From Psychrobacter sp. Pi2-52 (lineage in GTDB: Bacteria; Pseudomonadota; Gammaproteobacteria; Pseudomonadales; Moraxellaceae): a stretch of DNA of 64,000 nucleotides. Each line of letters starts with the position of its first letter. Position 1 is the first letter of the stretch. Made by a program: the position numbers and the translations under genes. The stretch is taken from assembly GCF_904846705.1 (NCBI RefSeq), contig NZ_CAJHBS010000010.1:41073-105072 (forward strand), given 5' to 3'. The notes under the pieces were generated by a model. That model saw nothing but the letters and a program-made list of their open reading frames with translations. It searched no databases and was not told the DNA's origin. Positions 60,705 to 64,000 of the stretch are shown here, piece after piece.

Positions 60705-62008
60705 TACGACCCCTCAGAAAAGCTAACAAGATCATTATCAGTTTCAACTGGTGCTTGAATGGCCTGATTAAAAAATTGCAGGGAGTCTTTTGTTAAATCA
60801 GACAGCTCATAGCTGTTGATACTGTTGATATAACTTTCTGAATTGTCTTCTATCAACGCAGTTCTATTTTTTAACGCTGCTCGGTACAGTTTCAGATAGC
60901 CGTCTACCATGGCTGACACTGAACAAAACTGCAAAGCACGGTTACGGCAGGCTTGGCGTGATATATTTTTAATCGTAGCAAAACCATTGATAAAGGCGGC
61001 TTTGTCTTTTTTAGGTACGATGACTCCTGTCTCTGAAGTAATAATTTCGGCACTGGCTCCAGCATCAAAACCAATGACTGGTGTGCCACATGCCAGACTC
61101 TCAGCTAAGGTCAATCCGTATGGCTCGTCCCAAGTACTGGTAAATAGCATGGCAGTTGCTCGGCACAAGTAATTGTTAATCTCGTCCTTGGTGACATGAC
61201 CTACATAACTGAATAGTTTGTCATCGCCACTCTTACTGTCTTTAAATAACAAAGGGGCTACTTTTTGATTGAAGTAGTCTTCGTTGCTTTTAGGTCCTGC
61301 TATGATAAGTTTTTTCCCAGCTTCCATGCAGTACCGCATGGCTAAATGAGTGCCTTTTTCAGGGCAGATACGCCCATACCAAAAATATACCTCGTCATCG
61401 CTATCATTAGTATTGCCAAGCGATTCTGTATTGGCAGTAAAGGATTCGACATCAATGCCGTTATACACCACTTGTGAAGGGACAAACTCAGCGAATAACT
61501 GCTGTTGGTGCTTACTAATCGCTGTAAATTGAGTGGTTGTACCAGAGCGCAGTGTTAAAAGCGCTAAACGTAACTGTGGAAAAATAGGCGTATGAAAAGT
61601 GGTAAAAAACCTTTCGCCAAATGCTTGGCCTGTCATCATCGGAATATGATGCAGACTGTGGTTATGTACGATATCAATCTCACCACGATCATCACGTTCG
61701 ATAATATCTCGTAAGGCTATCTGATAGGTGAGATATTGGTACATCTCTTCACGGCCCATGGCGACCGTTTCATGCTCATTATCATAGACCATCTTGTTAA
61801 AATCATGACGAGTCAATAACGGCACCAACGTTGCTTTCGTCTCGCTATCTTTATGAGCGTAAAGCAATACCTCATGACCTTGCGCCACTAGCTCGTCACA
61901 AATCAATTGGGTAATCATTTCTAGACCACCCGCATATGGCTGGGCAATGGGGTACAGTGAATGCGCAATAATGGCAATACGTAGCGGTGAATTCGAAGAC
62001 CTAATCAT
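60704..62008 (-). CDS. Glycosyltransferase family 4 (GT-B)
   Basis: 434 residues from the ATG at 62008 (MIRSSNSPLRIAIIAHSLYP), with AAGG upstream; the reading to 62125 adds unrelated sequence. Motifs: AGGLEMITQLICDELVAQGHEV near residue 25, FGERFFTTFHTPIFPQ, WYGRICPEKGTHLAM, and MLFTSTWDEPYGLTLAESLACGTPVIGFD (in parts: DEPYGLTLAESLACGTPV), the EX7E region of family 4. It transfers a sugar from a nucleotide donor with retention. Coupled to the next gene by a one-base overlap. Confidence 0.9.
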   Translation of the reverse strand: MIRSSNSPLRIAIIAHSLYPIAQPYAGGLEMITQLICDELVAQGHEVLLYAHKDSETKATLVPLLTRHDFNKMVYDNEHETVAMGREEMYQYLTYQIALRDIIERDDRGEIDIVHNHSLHHIPMMTGQAFGERFFTTFHTPIFPQLRLALLTLRSGTTTQFTAISKHQQQLFAEFVPSQVVYNGIDVESFTANTESLGNTNDSDDEVYFWYGRICPEKGTHLAMRYCMEAGKKLIIAGPKSNEDYFNQKVAPLLFKDSKSGDDKLFSYVGHVTKDEINNYLCRATAMLFTSTWDEPYGLTLAESLACGTPVIGFDAGASAEIITSETGVIVPKKDKAAFINGFATIKNISRQACRNRALQFCSVSAMVDGYLKLYRAALKNRTALIEDNSESYINSINSYELSDLTKDSLQFFNQAIQAPVETDNDLVSFSEGS

Positions 62009-62198
62009 GTTTTTAAGACCTTTATAGTTATAAGCGTTATGGCTATAAGCGCTATAGTTAGTAGAGTGATGTATAGGGAACCTAGTATAGAAACGATAAA
62101 AGACAATAGAATGACCTTGGTTCAAAATTGGCTTATATAAATCGCAAGTTTTTGAGAATCACTATCTTTATGAGTATTGTCTTTATAAGTACTGATTT

Positions 62199-62591
62199 TT
62201 ATGAATCGATGGTTTTTTTATCTTTAAATAAAGACGTCGCATAAGATGTCGTGATAGTCGTCTTCTTTTCATGGGCTACCTTTAAAGTCTGTTTTAGAAC
62301 CTTACTCATACTTGGTATGTCTGCTCGAGCATCAGAGAAGTTATCCATTGCTACCTTGGCTGCGCTTAGTTTTAGAATGCAAACTGCTGCTGCACATATA
62401 AATAGTACTGGTGAGTAGAGCGATGAAAACGGTGCTACAACTAGGACTGTAATGATATTTAGCACCAACAGCAGTTTTGGTAACGCTGCTATATTCTTAA
62501 GGAGTAATGACTGACGACTTTGGATATAGTTTTGTTTTGGCGTATAGTCAAGCCTATATAAATCCGATACATCGTCATCCTCGCTAAGCAT
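62199..62591 (-). CDS. Small membrane protein of unknown function
   Basis: 130 residues. I do not recognise the family. It has an acidic N-terminus (MLSEDDDVSDLYRLDY), two adjoining hydrophobic stretches near residues 33-75 (LPKLLLVLNIITVLVVAPF and VLFICAAAVCILKL) that should form a membrane hairpin, and a polar Lys/Thr/Ser-rich tail. It starts 39 nt after the membrane GT2 stop on the same strand, so it is probably an accessory of that enzyme. The ribosome site is weak. Confidence 0.6.
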   Translation of the reverse strand: MLSEDDDVSDLYRLDYTPKQNYIQSRQSLLLKNIAALPKLLLVLNIITVLVVAPFSSLYSPVLFICAAAVCILKLSAAKVAMDNFSDARADIPSMSKVLKQTLKVAHEKKTTITTSYATSLFKDKKTIDS

Positions 62592-62630
62592 ACTAATGTA
62601 TAACTTGCACTCGGTTTCCTTGTATCGAAA

Positions 62631-63815
62631 TTATATTGAACTGACTATACAAACAAAAGGTTTCTCTCGTCCCCACAGCACCGGAAGCCATGACAAGGCA
62701 CCAATCTCCCAAAAGTTTAAATGCATCAACCATGCTCGTATCTTTCTGCTAAAACGTGGCTGATGGCTGTCATCTACTTGTTGATTGAGAGGCGATTGAT
62801 CATGGCAGTAAGCCCACAACCGTCTAAGGATAAAAAATATGTAGCCTGCATAAACCAGATATAAAGGTGCAAGCATTGACACGTCAGCGTTATTTATTAA
62901 AAGCATATCAACCATTACCAGAATTGCGCAGATATGCAAAAGGATAAAGAACCCCGTGAAGTTTACCCAAGCACTTAATTGAGACAGATGAGCGCGTATA
63001 TATGCTAGACGTTCACTCATACTTTTGGACTGTGAAACATATTGACTTGGAGAGTTGTACGGGACTGACAAGTAATCCGTGAGCACTTGCATATTGCCGT
63101 AGATCCAGCGTCGGCGTTGACATATTAGGTCATCTAGCGTGTTGGGCAGTAAACCCGTGGCAATGACTTCTGGCACAAATTGACTGCGAAAACCTTGTCG
63201 ATGCATAAGCACGCCCATCTGAGCATCTTCAGTGATAGAAGCGCCTGACCAACCTCCTATGCTCAAAAGATCCGAGCGTCGAATGACTGCATAAGTACCC
63301 GTTGATAAGGCGCGATTGCGATTAAAAGAGCGGTACAGATGATGGTTAAAATAGTGATTCAACTCGCTATGCGCATCGAGCTGTCCTTCATTACGATAAA
63401 ACTGCGGAAACTGCAGTAGGGTATGCTCAGGATACTGGGCGATAGCCTGTGTAATAGAGGCTCTAGCATGTGGTAATGCTTGGTAATCACTATCGACAAC
63501 CACAATGTGACTACAGTCTGGACTCATTAACCCAAGTGCCAAGTTTAAAGCGCCCGCTTTGAAACCTTCGACACGATCGATGTGATAAAAATGGACGTTC
63601 AATTTAACGTCTAAGCTTTGGCAAAATGCTGCTAATGGCTCATACAACGATGTCTCTTTATTATTATTATCGATAATCAATATCTCATCGCGCGCTTCCT
63701 TTACTGCTAATAACGACTTTATCGTGGCAATAACCAACTCTGGAGGCTCAGCTCGCGTCATCAATTGAAAACTGAGTGCTTCTCTAGCTAGAGCTTCTTG
63801 TATGTTAGCAGTCAT
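62631..63815 (-). CDS. Membrane GT2 glycosyltransferase, cellulose-synthase-like
   Basis: 394 residues, GGAC before the ATG. The processive GT2 set D, DxD, TED, QxxRW is visible: IIDNNN and FKAGALNLAL, VVVDSDYQ, SITEDAQMG and QRRRWIYGN. Three or four membrane segments follow from about residue 275. It may polymerise or transfer a sugar at the inner membrane for an exopolysaccharide or a glycolipid. The N-terminus is short compared with BcsA and lacks leading membrane helices and a PilZ domain. It heads the minus-strand glycan run seen here. Confidence 0.88.
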   Translation of the reverse strand: MTANIQEALAREALSFQLMTRAEPPELVIATIKSLLAVKEARDEILIIDNNNKETSLYEPLAAFCQSLDVKLNVHFYHIDRVEGFKAGALNLALGLMSPDCSHIVVVDSDYQALPHARASITQAIAQYPEHTLLQFPQFYRNEGQLDAHSELNHYFNHHLYRSFNRNRALSTGTYAVIRRSDLLSIGGWSGASITEDAQMGVLMHRQGFRSQFVPEVIATGLLPNTLDDLICQRRRWIYGNMQVLTDYLSVPYNSPSQYVSQSKSMSERLAYIRAHLSQLSAWVNFTGFFILLHICAILVMVDMLLINNADVSMLAPLYLVYAGYIFFILRRLWAYCHDQSPLNQQVDDSHQPRFSRKIRAWLMHLNFWEIGALSWLPVLWGREKPFVCIVSSI

Positions 63816-64000
63816 GTCTGGTCCTTAGGCATATACAACAAATTAAATTTATATAAAAAGAATGGGCCTATAGACAATGTAAGTACTTGTATCCTCAGTC
63901 ATTTAATGCATACTAATACAAAATTAGGGGCTGTAGTAGATAAGCACTATGCTAGACTACTTTTATGAAGATAACCCGTTGTAAACTAAGTAAAAAAGCA
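63816..64000. other. Right edge, upstream region of the membrane GT2
   Basis: AT-rich sequence with no gene signal. It likely holds the promoter of the minus-strand glycosyltransferase genes. Nothing else is recognised before the window ends. Confidence 0.4.

Overview
The window reads as chromosomal DNA of a Moraxellaceae bacterium, most likely Psychrobacter. This is inferred from moderate-to-low G+C, the close Acinetobacter-type ben/cat and dca catabolic genes, the DcaP porin and the BenM/CatM-type ATAC-N7-GTAT operators. I had no database, so family names rest on motifs, length, gene context and recalled relatives. About 60 genes are supported. No rRNA, tRNA or CRISPR array was seen.

Layout. 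(1) 1-12.9 kb: the edge of an acyl-CoA-dehydrogenase-like gene, then a phenylalanine/tyrosine catabolic cluster: maiA, an IclR regulator, a TRAP solute-binding lipoprotein, a VOC-fold metalloenzyme, fahA, tyrB, a LysR regulator, hpd, phhA, phhB and an NhaC-family carrier. Every step from Phe to fumarate plus acetoacetate is present except a classical homogentisate dioxygenase (hmgA); the VOC protein sits in its slot. (2) 12.9-20.4 kb: iron/siderophore genes (siderophore-interacting reductase, TonB receptor with Fur box, PepSY protein, PvdE/SyrD-like ABC protein), ending in a deletion scar where a TonB-receptor tail abuts an SDR tail. (3) 20.4-28.8 kb: a patchwork with a 15-bp tandem repeat encoding pentapeptide-like periodicity, a BASS transporter, a PAP2/dual-specificity phosphatase fusion, a GST, a truncated IS3-family element that cut off an Old Yellow Enzyme gene, an FMN-enzyme pair (LLM oxidoreductase, azoreductase) with a divergent LysR gene, a REP-like doublet and a MITE-like element.

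(4) 28.8-41.4 kb: an OYE gene, then a dca-like cluster for straight-chain dicarboxylate (adipate-type) beta-oxidation: IclR regulator, aromatic/dicarboxylate MFS carrier, acyl-CoA dehydrogenase, enoyl-CoA hydratase, 3-hydroxyacyl-CoA dehydrogenase, 3-oxoadipyl-CoA thiolase, acyl-CoA ligase, thioesterase and a DcaP-type porin. Two near-perfect 9-3-9 palindromes lie in the divergent promoter, and a related site lies upstream of the regulator. (5) 41.7-57.5 kb: a complete benzoate-to-TCA-cycle pathway on one strand (catB, catC, catA, benABCDE, catIJFD), followed by a secreted M20 amidohydrolase that may be a hippurate hydrolase, then a separately promoted benK-like carrier. One catM/benM-type regulator is divergent from catB. 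The dca and ben-cat blocks meet at 3-oxoadipyl-CoA and each carries its own thiolase. (6) 57.6-64 kb: a glycan-synthesis region with a frameshifted gene, a GT2, a GT-B protein translationally coupled to a GT4, a small membrane protein and a cellulose-synthase-like membrane GT2.

Together the window is an aromatic and dicarboxylate catabolic supercluster interrupted by iron-uptake genes and by a degraded, mobile-element-marked segment.
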